DNA from: Symsagittifera roscoffensis
Lineage: Eukaryota; Xenacoelomorpha; Acoela; Convolutidae
Assembly (NCBI RefSeq): GCF_963678635.1
Contig: NC_087065.1
Coordinates: 20,165,623-20,225,622 of the forward strand
Reading direction: 5' to 3'
Length of the DNA stretch: 60,000 nucleotides
Part shown: piece by piece, positions 20,743 to 33,522 of the stretch
How the letters are laid out: each line of letters opens with the position of its first letter
Position numbering within the stretch: the stretch's first letter is position 1
Made by a program: the position numbers and the translations under genes
Notes under the pieces: generated by a model
What the model was told of the DNA's origin: nothing
What the model saw: only the letters and a program-made list of their open reading frames with translations
Database searches by the model: none

Positions 20743-23700
20743 ATCTGCGAATAGAAACTGCTATCATTGCACCATTTTTGAGAGTAGGAGGAAAAGTCGT
20801 ATTGAATCTGAAACTACTCCGTTTTGTTTTCTGATTATGAAATTGGAGACATTTCATCGTAATCAATCGATCATACCAAATTTCTCAAGACATTACAGAC
20901 AGCAGGGTGAAGGCTTCATCCCTCCGATTATGGGGTAAGGACGAAAAGCGCTTTCTTTAGCTCGGGAAACTATAGAACCACTAGGAAAACCCATTGGAAA
21001 AAAGTTACTTGGTCAAGCAGCACCTCAATTTAAAGATAGAGCGCCCGGGAGAAAACGCAGAACAAGCCTTGAAAACCACAGTAAAAACCGATCCAAATGA
21101 AAGTTAACGGTAGACTCGGCAAAACCTAAATGATCAGAAAAGGAAGACGGCAAGAAACAAAAGTTCTACTTCAAACATAATGAACTCCACTGAGAGCTAG
21201 CTCCAATTTTCGCAATAGCGCCCAAAAAAAATTCAAGTTCCCATTGACGCATCTCGCAGCTCATTAGAATTTATTGAAAAATCTTTTTTATTCTTTATAT
21301 TTGAAAATTCTTTGACTTTTCTTTATCTTACCTGAGGGTCCCATTGTTGGTTTTGAGTTTTTAGGAGACAGAAACATCTCTATCGGGCTTCAACGATATC
21401 TCTTGGAATTTAAGCATGCATCGTTCAAAACACTGGTAATGTCCTGCGAACTAATGCTAGGATGCAGCACAATAAGACACCCCATATTTGCTCAAAAATC
21501 CCGTTTAATCCTCCTATTCCCAATGAACAATGTTCTTGAATGAAGAAAAAAGTTCTATTACTTATGGCACTTATACACATAAAAATTCCATTGAGACCGA
21601 AATCTCGAACAATTATGCAAAGCAAACATCGCCTGCCTGCCAAAATTATCATGATGAGGATCTGCCAGGTATTGGTGGTATTAGTGAGCTGGCTGAAGAT
21701 GTAGCAGAACTTTTGGGTTAATCACTCATCATTTGTCATTTGTTGGCGTAGTATTGTTTGCTATGAAGGCGTGCTCAGATAAGGACTTTAAAAAGTTTTT
21801 CGACTCAGCGGCTTCTGAAACCAAGCGTAGTGACCATTTTCGAGTCTAGGCGGCCATGAATTAAAAAATTTAGGTGTTTTTCGAAAGCAGTGCAAAACCA
21901 CTGGGTCAATTTCCTCAACACCATGCAAACAAAAACATCTAAACAGCCAAATTGAATCACTCCGAAGGAAAAAACATTTAATCCAATCAATGAGTATAAA
22001 CATTGAATAGATTTGTTTCGAAACAAAAGACGTATAAAATTATTTTGACATCATTTTTGGCTTTTCGATTTTTACATGTTTGACATAAGCAATTTGAAAC
22101 ATTCATCAGTAGCTGGACAACACTTCGCAACCTTTAAACAAGATGCAAAGAGTGTTTTGAACTTAATCAAATTTTCATCTTCTGAGTTGATCTTTTTCAA
22201 AACTTTGACAAAAGCCTCCAATCATTTCCAGGAACATCTATCATCAATCACCTTGGAAACGTTTAATTTTTTTAATCTTCGACTTAATTGTTCTAAGTTT
22301 TGTCTTGCAACTTGCAACATAACTCCTTCTAGTTTGAAAAATGAAAAAAAAAATCGTAAGCAAAATTTGAAAACCTGAGAAATTTTAATCGCAGTCCTGA
22401 AACAAAAAGGAATTCCTTAAAGTTCTCCTCACTTGTAACAGAATATCTGCATGATTTGATTATAAACCTTGCTTACAAAAAATCAAAGTTCACAACAAAT
22501 TACCTAACACTGTCTACAAAACTTAGTAGACCTAAAAATATCTGTCAAGAAATTAATCGAAGAACGATTTTTCAAAAAACACTTTATGGCTGTTCACAAG
22601 ATCAACCCTGTCAAAACCGACTACTTTTGTCATCTGTTGATGATGTGAGCTGGAGGATAATTCACTTCGACCCTATGTGAACACATGGTAGAGTATCAAA
22701 CCCAAATGGTAGGACGGAACAAAGAAATTTTTGTCTCTACAATCTGAATGTGTTCAAAAACGATCGCAAGTCTGCTGCGTACATGCAAAAACAACACGAT
22801 TTGCTAGCATATGATGTCAGTTGAGACATTCTCATTTGTTTACAGCTTGTTTAAGAACATTTGATGGAGCAGTCAGGGAATATGTCATAACGCCAATTGG
22901 AAAACGAAGTGAACTTGATAGCTCTTTTTGTGACTAATAGAGAAGACATACAAGAACATCAATTTATTATATCAAATTAAAAAATAGGACCCTGAAAAAA
23001 CTCCTAAGAAACCTTTGATAAAGAATATGTCGATGGCACAGAAAAAGTATAACTTATCCTCTTCAATATCCCAGGTTTACTTCTAGAATTGCGTAGACCA
23101 GATAATGTCTAATTTTTGTCAGTATGCGTTTTATCGCAGCAACTGGAGATATCACAAGAGTGATAGAAAAAAATCCCGAATGTAGTGAAGTCTGCACCAA
23201 TCAGGGGTGCAATTTACTTGCCAATACCAGACAAAACATTGAATCATAAACAATTTTTCTTGAACTTTCCTAATTATGAAGACGGCAGATGTTTTGCATA
23301 CTGCTTCGGCAGATGCTTTGCAAAGTATCGTCGTTAAAGTGACACACCCTTCACAAAAAATATGATGGCGAGTAAAGAAGAGGAAAAAGTGAGCTTCTAC
23401 GATCATCGCAGAAAATCAAGAACATACATGCTAACTGTTAACTTCGTCTACCCAATGAGACTACCAGCTAGTGGACACTCCGAAATTTTTAATTACGATC
23501 AAGTGATTGTCTTCCTACTGGCTAGCAGATAATTTTACCCTTTTTATACCATTTTCTTAATTGCTGTGCACCTATGTCTAAGCATACCAAAAAAAAGTTA
23601 GATGAGTATTTTTTTTAAAAATTTTGATGATTACTTTAGGTTAGTATTAAAATTATCATTCTTTTTTCTAAGTACAATGAAAAAAATCTTCTACCATTGA

Positions 23701-23966
23701 GAGTGTCAGAAAATCAGTCCAATTTTACAGTTGGTTGCAGCTGAGAAAAGACTGAGGCATGCATCCTAGCGTGATGATAAATGAGTTAGATGAGTGGGTC
23801 AGCAATAAGCAAAACAAAAAAAAAACAGATTTCCACCAATATTCCTCTACCTGTGAAGAAAAAATCAACCAACCAAATGTTTTACTATGCCAGATGCCGG
23901 AAAGAACAATGACGAAATCGAAAACATTGTTCCCGAAGCAATACTCTTCTGTTGGTTTAGTTTGAT
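20743..23966. other. Probable interior of decayed Polinton-like element
   Basis: Many short plus-strand frames, for example 22076-22378 (100 residues), 22456-22680 (74) and 23759-23965 (68), each ended by stops. By position between the capsid-like and polymerase fragments they may be remains of other element genes or of the polymerase N-terminus. No motif could be assigned. The frame at 21530-21721 ends in a peptide with GIGGISELAEDVAEL, also unassigned. Confidence 0.3.
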
Positions 23967-24960
23967 TTGAAGTCTGCGTTGGTGAAGGTGGAAACAATGA
24001 GAAATAAAACTTCATGCTCGAGCACAACCGTATATGTCAAACATGAACCCAACAGTTTTTTTACTTTCAGTGTGGAATCAAGAAACCAAAAACGCTGTTT
24101 TTTCACTTCTTCAAGACTGTTAAAGCTAATCAAAAAACTAAAGAACACGAACTTCCTCATAACTATCACTAATCTTAAAGACAGTGACACTTGATGAATT
24201 TGCGAAGAACAATTTTCGAAAACAAATAAGAAAACTGGACCAAAATCATTTCAATGGGTCATTCTTCAGATGGGCTCACAAAACTGCAATATCCTGAGAT
24301 GTATCATATAATTCACCACAGTCTTTGATAACAATCTGAAGAATAATGATTTGCATCATGTACTGAAGAGTCTCTAAGATACCAATACTAGAAAAACATT
24401 TTCGGTCATTTCGCTTAATGGCGAAATTTATATTGCCTTTACAATTAGAAAATAGACTAACTTCTACTTGAAGAAAAAAGGATATCTTCGTAATGTATAC
24501 AGAGATATCCATTTTGTGGAGAGTAGTAATTTTATAAACAGCTCACTAGCCGTGGAAAATTCCCTAAACCTCAATAACTACTTTAGTAGCTAGCCGGAAG
24601 AAGATAAACCTTTGATTCGGCAAATAGGTTAGTTTCCCTGCAAATAAGCTGACAGCCAAGCAAGATACGCAGAAGATGAACTACCTGTCCGAGGAAAAAG
24701 GACCACTGCAAGCAGATTCCGTTAGCTTAATTGAAAAAAAAGATATGAACGTGCATGGTTATTGTACACTTGTTTCGGTGCTCAGATCTTGGGCGAATAC
24801 ATTGATTTGTATCTAACGACTGATGTCTTGAATTCTGTGTTTGACGAGTTTATTCGAATTATTAGTACACCTTTTTGCGTCCCGTTACACTGTTCAATTG
24901 AGTGGGAAGCGTTGGTATCTGTTACCTCAAAATCTGTGAACACAAAATGAGATAAACCCA
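23967..24960 (+). pseudogene. Polinton/Maverick protein-primed DNA polymerase B, fragments
   Basis: Several frames on the plus strand align in order with family-B polymerases of Mavericks/Polintons. 23967-24194 carries YVKHEPNSFFTFSVES, the segment that follows the first exonuclease motif. Around 24500-24560 is RDIHFVESSNFINSSLA, like the F-x-D-S-x-x-F-M-x-x-S-L motif. 24762-24950 carries LGEYIDLYLTTDVLN, the highly conserved block before the polymerase palm. Stops and frameshifts separate the pieces, and the palm motifs with catalytic aspartates are not found. Such a polymerase would copy the element with a protein primer; this copy is dead. Confidence 0.7.
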
Positions 24961-26588
24961 CAAATAAAGGATTTAGCATTTTTGTAGATGTTCCAGTTTC
25001 ATCAAAAAACAAACCAGAAAATTTTCGGCGCAATTTTTTCTAATCTCCAACTGATTTGTTTTTGAATGAAGACCGCAGCTTGATCTCTTCAACGAAATCG
25101 AGAAAAACCTCGCCTTGCGAAAACATCTTAATTCATCAAATCTACCAGCCACCTAAAACCTCTTCAACAGCGAGAACTTGAAGGTTAATCTCAAATTTAG
25201 GGACGAGTTAGCTGTGGAGATCATATCAAAGTACGTGGGACTTAAGTTCGTTGTACAGCCTTGTTTCATCCAGTCACTTTAAAATCCAATACTTGTTTCA
25301 TCCAATACTTTTATTAAAAATGAGGGGAGAAGTGGAGGTGTTTAAGTGGAAAACCAACAAACCTGTTGAAAATTTTTTTGAAACATTGGTTCTATTTACG
25401 ATTTTGATCCCAACTAGAAGAGCTTGCACGTGAAGGTCTCTGAAAAACGTTGACCTACTGTACTCTGGTAGGGTTTCAAATATGCTGATAGAATCAAGTG
25501 ATCTTTTTTTACAAACATAATATTAGTCAAAATGCCCTGAGACATTGACAAAGTGCAGAGATAATAGATACAAGTCCATTCGTACAGAAATGTTTGCGTG
25601 ATGATTTATTGAAAAGAGAGACGTTGACGCCAGTCCCAATGATAACGGAAGAGGAGATTTCGCTGAAGACATAAAAGTGCAGGGGGTAATTTACGTGGTT
25701 CTATATACACCGCCAGGTATGGGATTCAATCAAATTGAAGATATTGTTCAAGAGCAAGAACATGACTCGGCAGGCTCTGGCAAGTTAAGTGGACAAAATG
25801 GTTCAGAAAAAGATGTGCCTCTATTTGGTTACAATTGCCTCTATTAAAAATAGAAACTCACTGACTTAATTTGGATATAGAGGCTCGATATGAACTTCAT
25901 CCCCCATCAGGATTGACAGAAGCAAACTCCTTAGCTGCACCAAGATTAAATATTTTGCACCAAAAGCAAAGATTTTGATGATTATCATTTTTGTTGAAAA
26001 GTATATAGATTAGTTACAGATCAATCCCTACAAGCTACACGTTGACAACCGAGCCCTTGCAACAATTAACACGTAATCATTGGATCACAGCTAAAAAAAA
26101 TGCTAAAAAGGTCACTGAGTAGTCAGATTCGATGCTATCACTTGATCATAGCACTTTGTCAGTTTCTCATATTTTTTGTTACGTTAATGAGTGTCTGAGC
26201 CATAAGCCGTTGTAACGTGGCGGTCAGATTTCAAAGTCCAATAGACATCCTTTTTCCTTGAAGCAGTCCCAGTTTGCGTGCAAAACCTGTCTTCTCTCAA
26301 CCCTAATTCCTCAGGGACGCCGGTTAAAAAGCAGAGCACAAATCTACAATCATGAAAACTTTGTTTCTTCGAGCTTAGAAAGACTCCCGTCAAATTGTGG
26401 GGTGAGCTATGCGTCTTTTATCGTTCAGGTGTTCAAATAGCAAAACATAGATTGGTCACATTCATTTTTTTTGCCATGACCACGCGCCGCATCAAAGAGC
26501 TTTAGAAAATTCTCTTAAGGCTTTATCCATCACTTTTTCAATTTTCCCTACATCTCTCTGATTTATACGGGGATATTCTACTGGGTCC
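24961..26588. other. Decayed DNA downstream of the polymerase fragment
   Basis: No frame above 83 codons and no recognised motif. The first few hundred bases probably include lost polymerase C-terminal sequence. Neither Polinton terminal repeats, an integrase nor an ATPase could be identified here. Confidence 0.3.
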
Positions 26589-28832
26589 TTGTCTATGAGA
26601 TATTGCGCCTTCTCCTATGTCAATTTCTTGTTCAACGGAAGGGCAACTAGAGATGTTTTAGAACCCTTTAGCTCTGAAGAAATTGTGGTGCTGCGCGGAG
26701 GGCAGGAACACAGGTCGTCTGGTGACTTGCAGGTGCCGAAACTCCCTGCTGAAGCTTTGGAAGCAAGGACCCTCGCAATCCAGAACGAATAATGAGCAAG
26801 ATGATAACGACCAAGAGGATCGTAAGGTGGAGGAACCTATGGATCAATACCGCAACCAAGCGGGAAAAGATGATGTTCACAAGCCTGGACTTCAATTTTT
26901 CGATGAAAACGAGGCAAAAACAGTGGTGGGAACGACAGAAGCAGCGGAAGCTGAGTTTTCTACGTTGATACCTCCCTCAGCCTTGATGATTACATTTAGT
27001 AATGTACCGGAGAGCAGCTCTCCTGGAAAAATCGAAAAGACAACGAATAGACTATTATTATATTCACCTCGCAGAAGGAAGATAGTGAACGCAGTCCGAG
27101 TACTTTTCCTTGGAACTCTACCGGAAGTGTGGGAAGTTACTCAACGTGATAACGAAAATTGAACTGGCTGTGGAATAAACAGAGTTGCTTTCATGGAACA
27201 GGTCTGGGCGGTAATTCAGTGCTACGGGTCTCAATCGATGCTAAAAACAGATCTTAATGGATAGCTGATGCGGAAAAATTTTAACAACTAAGTGAGTCTG
27301 AGGCAAAAAAGAGTGGGTTATTCATTGATTTTGCTACCGATGAGCGTAAAACAAGTTCTTCTATCAAAATGACGCGTCATGGAAGCAACAACGAATTATT
27401 GTATCTGTCCAGGACGCGAAAAGGGACAATGCGCTCAAAGTTTTTGATTGTTAAAATCAGCGACCTGAAAATGAGAATGGGCAGTAAAATTAAGGTGAGA
27501 AAATCTGCAAAAACGAAAATGGGTCCTGAACCTCCAGCCAAGGTTGCCAATCTACGAAAAAGAAAACGAGTAGAATGTGCTGTAGACATGGGTCAAGGCG
27601 ATGAAAATTCGCAAGGCACTGCAAAGATGACGGACAAAGCGATGGGGCCGCCTATTCTCATTTCCTGACTAAGATCAGCCAGCTTCAATGCCAAAAGGAG
27701 TGATCCCATTCTTATGGGAGCAACTTTGGTAATGGAATTAATGAGTCAGTGTGGCGAAAACACCCTCAAGGACTTCAAGCCTTCAAGCTTGAACCACGGC
27801 AAGGGAAGCGACGTAGGACAACTAATTCTGGTTGAATACAACCGTTTAACCGTATCAGAGACAGTCGCGATAGACGATCCCGCCGGTGGATTCGTGGTAA
27901 CGGTGAAATGCAGGAAATCGGCCACATCTGATAAATCGTAGGACATCTGATAGCTCTAGAAAACAAAAGAGCTATGGAGTGTTATCTAGAGGGAAATCTC
28001 TAGAGGGAAATATCAGGGACACGACTATGAAGAGGAAGGCCTATGGAACACTAGCCCCAACGGGAATGCACACAAAAACAGCGGATCAAGGAATGGGATT
28101 ACCGTGGAGGGCAGCATTTTTTCATCATTTTGAGAAAGAAAGAAGAACGACACCAAAAGTACAGTCTCTCATAGCAAACCATACAATAGGACTGAGTTGC
28201 AGCTCCGACTCACCTGGTGCATGGCGGGATCTAAAATACATGAGTACGACTCGGAGGAAAGGAACACTTCGAAGGAGGAAAATGTACTCTTAATGATGCA
28301 TTTGAAAGACCTGGTAATTTGTGAGGGAGCGGCAGTGGCGTGCGCAAAACGGAAAGACGCTCTCTGTTTTGTCAGGTTCTTATTGTAACAAATGTCAGAA
28401 CCAGCGCTGAACACCTGCGCGAGGTTGTTGAAAGAAGGAAGTGGCCCTGGGAAAACAATACTCTTGCAAGCACCTGTGGAATTTCATCAGAGCAAGCCAC
28501 TAAAAAAGAATGTGAAAGAACCAGTGGAAGTGGAGCCGTTGAGAAAGATAGATGAGATCAGAAGATTTTCCAACAAACTTGGACTCACAAAAAAATCTAT
28601 GGGAAGCCTTGTGAACTCTATTGAGTACTGTGGACCAATCAGGAAGAAATTGTACCACTACGTGCCGGGATTTGTTGGAATGGCTTACAACCCTTTCATC
28701 AATGAAGATACACGTCATCGTTTTTTCGACTATGAAATGATGAAGCCATCTTGGGGCCCAAGTCCCAACGCCGACGCGATATGGCGAGCAACGCAAGATA
28801 GGGCGAGCAACGCAAGTAGACCTAATTACTGA
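26589..28832 (+). pseudogene. Unidentified purine-rich coding-like block
   Basis: Successive plus-strand frames, richer in G and purines than the flanks: 26683-27162 (159 residues, acidic and glutamine-rich), 27369-27668 (99, basic), 27714-27941, 27979-28293 and 28392-28832 (146). The last contains LTKKSMGSLVNSIEYCGPI and VPGFVGMAYNPFINEDTRH. The composition suggests a former long reading frame now broken by frameshifts, or exons. I recognise no family. It ends 60 bp before the first Penelope-like copy and could be that element's extra 5' part, since only this copy has it. Confidence 0.35.
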
Positions 28833-31384
28833 CTGTATTTTGCACGACCTGATCACTATCTACAGTTTGATGACTGCAGCCTTTAGGAGCAACAAAGAAA
28901 AGACAGTGCAACTGGAGTGAGCCTGGTAGCTGTCTGGTAAAAATCTGTGGATTAGAATGGCACATCTCTGGAGGTTTGGACCGCGTGAAGACACTTACGA
29001 AGCAGCACAAACAATTAATGATACTGTTTGAAAATTTGGCGATGAAGACAAAAACGGAAACAACTTAGAAGAGGATAGTCATGGAGGAAGTGAAGTGAAA
29101 CCAGTGGCTGCAGTAGTATTGTACAGCAGGTTTGGTTTCTTAGTGTCTTTATTGAATCTAGAAAAAAGCATGAGATCGCCACAGCCATCAGTGTACAAGA
29201 GTTTCCGGGAGTTTTACAGACTAAATAGGAATACATCGAAAAATGGATAGAAAGGATAGAAATGGAAATGAAAATAGGGCAGCGCGAAGCATATCATAAG
29301 CCGTCTGGAGCTCGATACCTAGTAGGCTCGAATCTGGCTCTTATCTGCAAAAGCCCATACCCAGTACCCTTCGTGGTGAAGAGAAGAAGAGCACAAGGTA
29401 AATAGTGGATCAACAATTCTCAGTGCCAAAATGAGTGACACTTGCAAGAATGTCAGCAAAATCTTACGAGCTGATCAGAATGCGTTTAATCCATCAGTGA
29501 AGTAGAATTTGAACAAAATTGATTGTAGGAAGAGAAACGGAAGAAATTTTTAAGGAATATCTGGAGAGAAGTGTCAAGTTATGCCTCCACAACAGCTTCT
29601 ACAGAAACTGGGAGACTACTGTGGATCCTCTACCTTGTTGTAAACAAAGGGTAGAAGAGCAGAGTTGATGGTGGACTGCTTCCAACAGCATAGCAATGGC
29701 CACTGATAAGTTCAAAGGCACTGACACCGAGAGTGCAGAGTCGATGTCACAAGAGGAGATGGAACATTAATAACACATGGATGACAAGAAGCAAAAGAGG
29801 ATATAAAAAAATTAGAAAAGTGAGAACTTCTAAAAGACAAAAAAAATTAAAGAAAACATGTGCTACAAACAAGATATTGAAACTCAAAATTGTTTTGTAT
29901 GCAAAAATCCAAATGAACAACCATGCTAACTGAATTTGAAGTTGAAACTTGTTGATAGAAGAACTTTAGTTTACTTGAGTTTAGCATTGTTGCAAGTATA
30001 AATTTGGATTGTGATTTTCTTTGAGTTTTTAGAGACCCCTATCATTTATATACAAGGGCTTGAGCGGAAAGTATGTTTGAAGTTTTCCAGCCTGCGATCT
30101 GCATGATTGCTTTTAACCAGTTAAGAAAAAAGTTCGATCTGTCATTACATGAAGAATTTAATTCTCATTGAAAACGGGCAATCTTTTCTTGTTCTTTCTG
30201 ACCACCGAATTTCTTAATTTTTATATTCTGGATAACAATAACAACTAAAGCTCCAGAAGGGAGGACGCATAGTTAAATGGTTTCAGTTTGTTGTTTTGCA
30301 GGTCTGTCCTGTGTCCCAACTTTTTTTAACCCCCTGAATGGAAAAATTCAATTTGAGAAAAAAATTGAAGCCAGAAGTAAAAAAAATTGATTCAACATTA
30401 GGTCATATCCTCAGAGTGCAGATTATTGAAACTGTTAGGAGGCTATATCGATGTAGTACGATGCCATTTGTAACAGGAAATGAGCGATGGGATGTGGATA
30501 AAATTTACTTTGGCTTAACATTTTTTAGTTTTTTTTGATGGCACTGCACCAATTTTTTGAGTTACTTGACGTTCAAAGAAGATATTGACCTGGCTGTTCG
30601 AGGAATATGTGCCATTAGACCAGAATGCCGCCAAAAAAGTGCGACAAAAAAATTTTTATTTCGAGAAGTTTAATTGCCCGGAATGCCAATTCTGACGGTT
30701 AACAGTCCTATTTGTTGAAGAGAATGAATTGGGAAGGGTCAGTTTAGACCGAAATATTTGTTTTTAAATTTTCGATTTGAGCGTGCATGATACGTAACGT
30801 TTTTATTTATCGCGACTATTGGAAAACCGCGAAACTCAGACAAACGAAGAGTTGAGACAACGAAGATTGAAACACGATTTAACTCGGAGTTCCAAAAGAA
30901 GACGCTCCAAATGTAACGATTCTACAGTTACAATCGTTATCGAGTACATCCCGTTGATCAGGAAGGCTGACGGGAGATTTTGCAGCCCTTTCCGATGGTG
31001 AAAAAGATGCTTTATACTGAAGATCCGAGAAACTGAGGAGTCTGGAGTGTTGCTTAGAACTATCTATTATAAATGTAAATGCTGACTTCATTAACACGCC
31101 ATCTTTAAGCTTTTTGAACTTAATATAGTTGCATGTTTAACGAAAGAATTCATTTACGTGGAAGCTATATTGTATATTTCAATGGTTAAGATTTTATTCG
31201 AGTTCCGTGTTTGAATTCATTAGTTATTCCAACAATTTTAAGACAAGCAGCCCAATAGTGTTATGCTGTCAGAGTTTTTCTATGTGTTGCGGTCCCTATA
31301 TAAAAAACATATTTAGCTTATAAAAATAATTTTGAAAAATTTCTCAATTTTTGATATACCAGGCTGTAGTTGTGTGCTTTCCTA

Positions 31385-32500
31385 GTAATCTCAGGAATTG
31401 CAATTTTTACCTCTCAACATGACTGCTGAAAAACATGTAGTTTTTTTGAGATTTGATGTTTTTTATGAATTTTTTCCAAAATTTTCAAAAAATTTAGATT
31501 TAAAAAAATTTTGAAGATCTCAATGCTGATTTTGGAAACTGGGTCTTTTCATGGAATGCGAAAATTGCCTTTGAATATGACTGTTTAGATCCTTGTACTT
31601 TTCAAGATATGATGTTTTTTAAGGTTTTTTCGAAATTTTTCAAATATCTTACATATGGGAAAACTTTCACTTAATTTGAAGTTCCCATTTCTAAAGTGAG
31701 ACTCTGTCTCAATACTCTAAGAAGTTCTAAATTTTGCCTCCAAGTATGAGTGCTCGAAACCCTGTACTTTTTGGGACATGACGTTTTTTGCGATTTTTCA
31801 AAAACTTCACGAAACAAAAAATCTTTTATAATTTTTTTAAATCATAATTGGAAGTTCCCAGCTCTGTAGTGAGGGCTGTCCAAATATTCACAGGGTTGCG
31901 AATCAAGCATGCAAAAATAACGGTCAAATGTTCATAGTTTTCCTTTTTGTAATTTTTTTGAACAGAAACTTGAAAAGTTAAATTACAACTCTTTTTTCAA
32001 TTCTGAAATTCCTAATTCTATAGTATGGGGCTGGCAGAGTTACTTCTTAGGTTTCAAATTCTGCCTTTAAACATCGCCGCTCAAGTTGTGCTACTTTTCG
32101 AGATGTGATGTTTTTTTGTTTTTCAAAAAATATATCTTTTTTTTAGAAAATTTAAGTTTGAAGTTTTTTAAAATTTGAAATTCCCAACGCTGTATTTGAG
32201 TATTGTAAGAGTACTCTCAAAAGATGCAAGTCTTGCATCCAAATGCTTTCCGAGATTTGACATTTCTTAGTTCATGTTTCTTAGTTCTTAGTTAGAACTT
32301 ATGTATAACTTCACAAAAATTTATGGTTTTTCAAGTATAATTTGACGAAACTTTATAGTTTCTCAAAGTGTTAATAAAAAAATTTGAAAATTTTTTTTTG
32401 GAAATTTTGTAATTACCAACCCATTGGGTGGTGTCAGGTCACACTCAAAGGGTGCAGATATTTTTCCAAATTATGCTGTTTTCTTCGAGTTGTTTTAATT
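31385..32500 (+). repeat. Degenerate tandem repeat of about 165 bp inside Penelope copy 1
   Basis: A landmark of the form C.TGTACTTTT..GA.ATGATGTTTTTT recurs near 31430, 31588, 31754, 31925, 32090, 32240 and 32475. Each is followed by an AAATTTTTCAAA-type stretch and a GAA.TTCCCAA.TCT.TAGT block. About seven units have diverged strongly from one another but are well conserved between element copies. An acceptor-like TTCTTTTTCAG ends at 32587 just before RT coding, so the block may sit in an intron or 5' leader. Confidence 0.6.
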
Positions 32501-32587
32501 TCGAAGCTACAGGCTAGTTAAATTCGACATTTTTAGCTTCCCGGAATGTTCTGAATTGAATTTATGTAACATCAGATTCTTTTTCAG

Positions 32588-33435
32588 ATTTAGAAAAACC
32601 AGGACGTGGTTGAAAAGGTCGATCCATCTCCGATTGATAGAATGGTTTTTTTACTGAACAAGAACAAAGAACTACTAGCCATGAACAAAAGGGATGAGAT
32701 TACAGATGGCTTATATGCGAGAATGAGGTCAACTGGTGGTCAGCGTGCACGTCTTTATGGACTTGCCAAAGTACATATGAAAGGTACAACACCACGTACT
32801 ATGTATTGTAAGGACTGTTAAAGACGACCTGAGCGTGGTATTCCAAGCAGCTAACAAATTGAATCCTAATTAACAGTTCACTTTTGAAACACTTAATGAG
32901 AACAGCGACTGGGCTTTTTTAGATATCAATATAAAAGTAGATTGCAACAAGCAAGTTAAATAAGGATGGTACCAAATATCAACGGATACTGGCACGCTTC
33001 TAAACTTCAGCAGTTGCGCACCATTGAAGTGCAAGAGAAATACAAAAAAGTGTACGGTGCACAATATTTTGAGGCGCACATCTTTATGGGAATTTTACGA
33101 TGAAGCAATGATGATCAATAGACAGCAATGGAAGGAAAATCAGTATTCAGATGAGTAGTCGTCCAAAGTTGAGTCGGAAACACAAAGCAAAATTTTTGTA
33201 GCAAAATTAATACCAACTAAGAGAGAAGCTCGGGTAACAAATGACAAGCGAGAAGAGAAATGACTAATGCTCATGCTTCAATATCGTGGAAATCAATGTC
33301 AATTGTTTGCAAACAAGGCGCGAAGCATCAACAAAGAACAAATTATGTTTAAGACCCGGAAATTGAAAACCGCTCTTTCCTCCTTAGGTCGTCATTCTCT
33401 CACAATCTGAAATCCAATGTGGTCTACAAACTGTC
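32588..33435 (+). pseudogene. Penelope RT, copy 1, with core deleted
   Basis: Begins with an N-terminal finger segment (LLAMNKRDEITDGLYARMR, RARLYGLAKVH). It then jumps at about 32800 to the region behind the catalytic motif (GTTAAAGACGACCTGAGC). Relative to copies 2 and 3 about 700 bp, including palm motifs A, B and C, are gone. Thumb and linker codons follow (TLNENSDWAFLDINIKVD) with an in-frame stop near 32960, then the FKTRKLKTALSSL-type segment (33350 region, frame altered). It cannot make an active enzyme. Confidence 0.75.
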
Positions 33436-33522
33436 TTAATATTAATCATAATAATGTGAATTCACGCTTAAAATACAAAAGCGAAGAGATAAAAAACCCC
33501 CTGAACAGACAAAACAAAAACA

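Larger units (their letters stand above)
28891..33435 (+). mobile_element. Penelope-like element copy 1, 5' part
   Basis: The sequence from AACAAAGAAAAGACAG onward is nearly identical to copy 2 (from 38261), and from 30564 also to copy 3 (from 44023). The 5' 3.7 kb has only short frames, including a lysine-rich one at 29733-29933 and a basic one at 30819-31001, and a nested hairpin TAACGATT/AATCGTTA at 30914-30939. RT pieces start after 32587. The element is interrupted at about 33435 by a LINE and resumes at about 37566. Confidence 0.75.
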
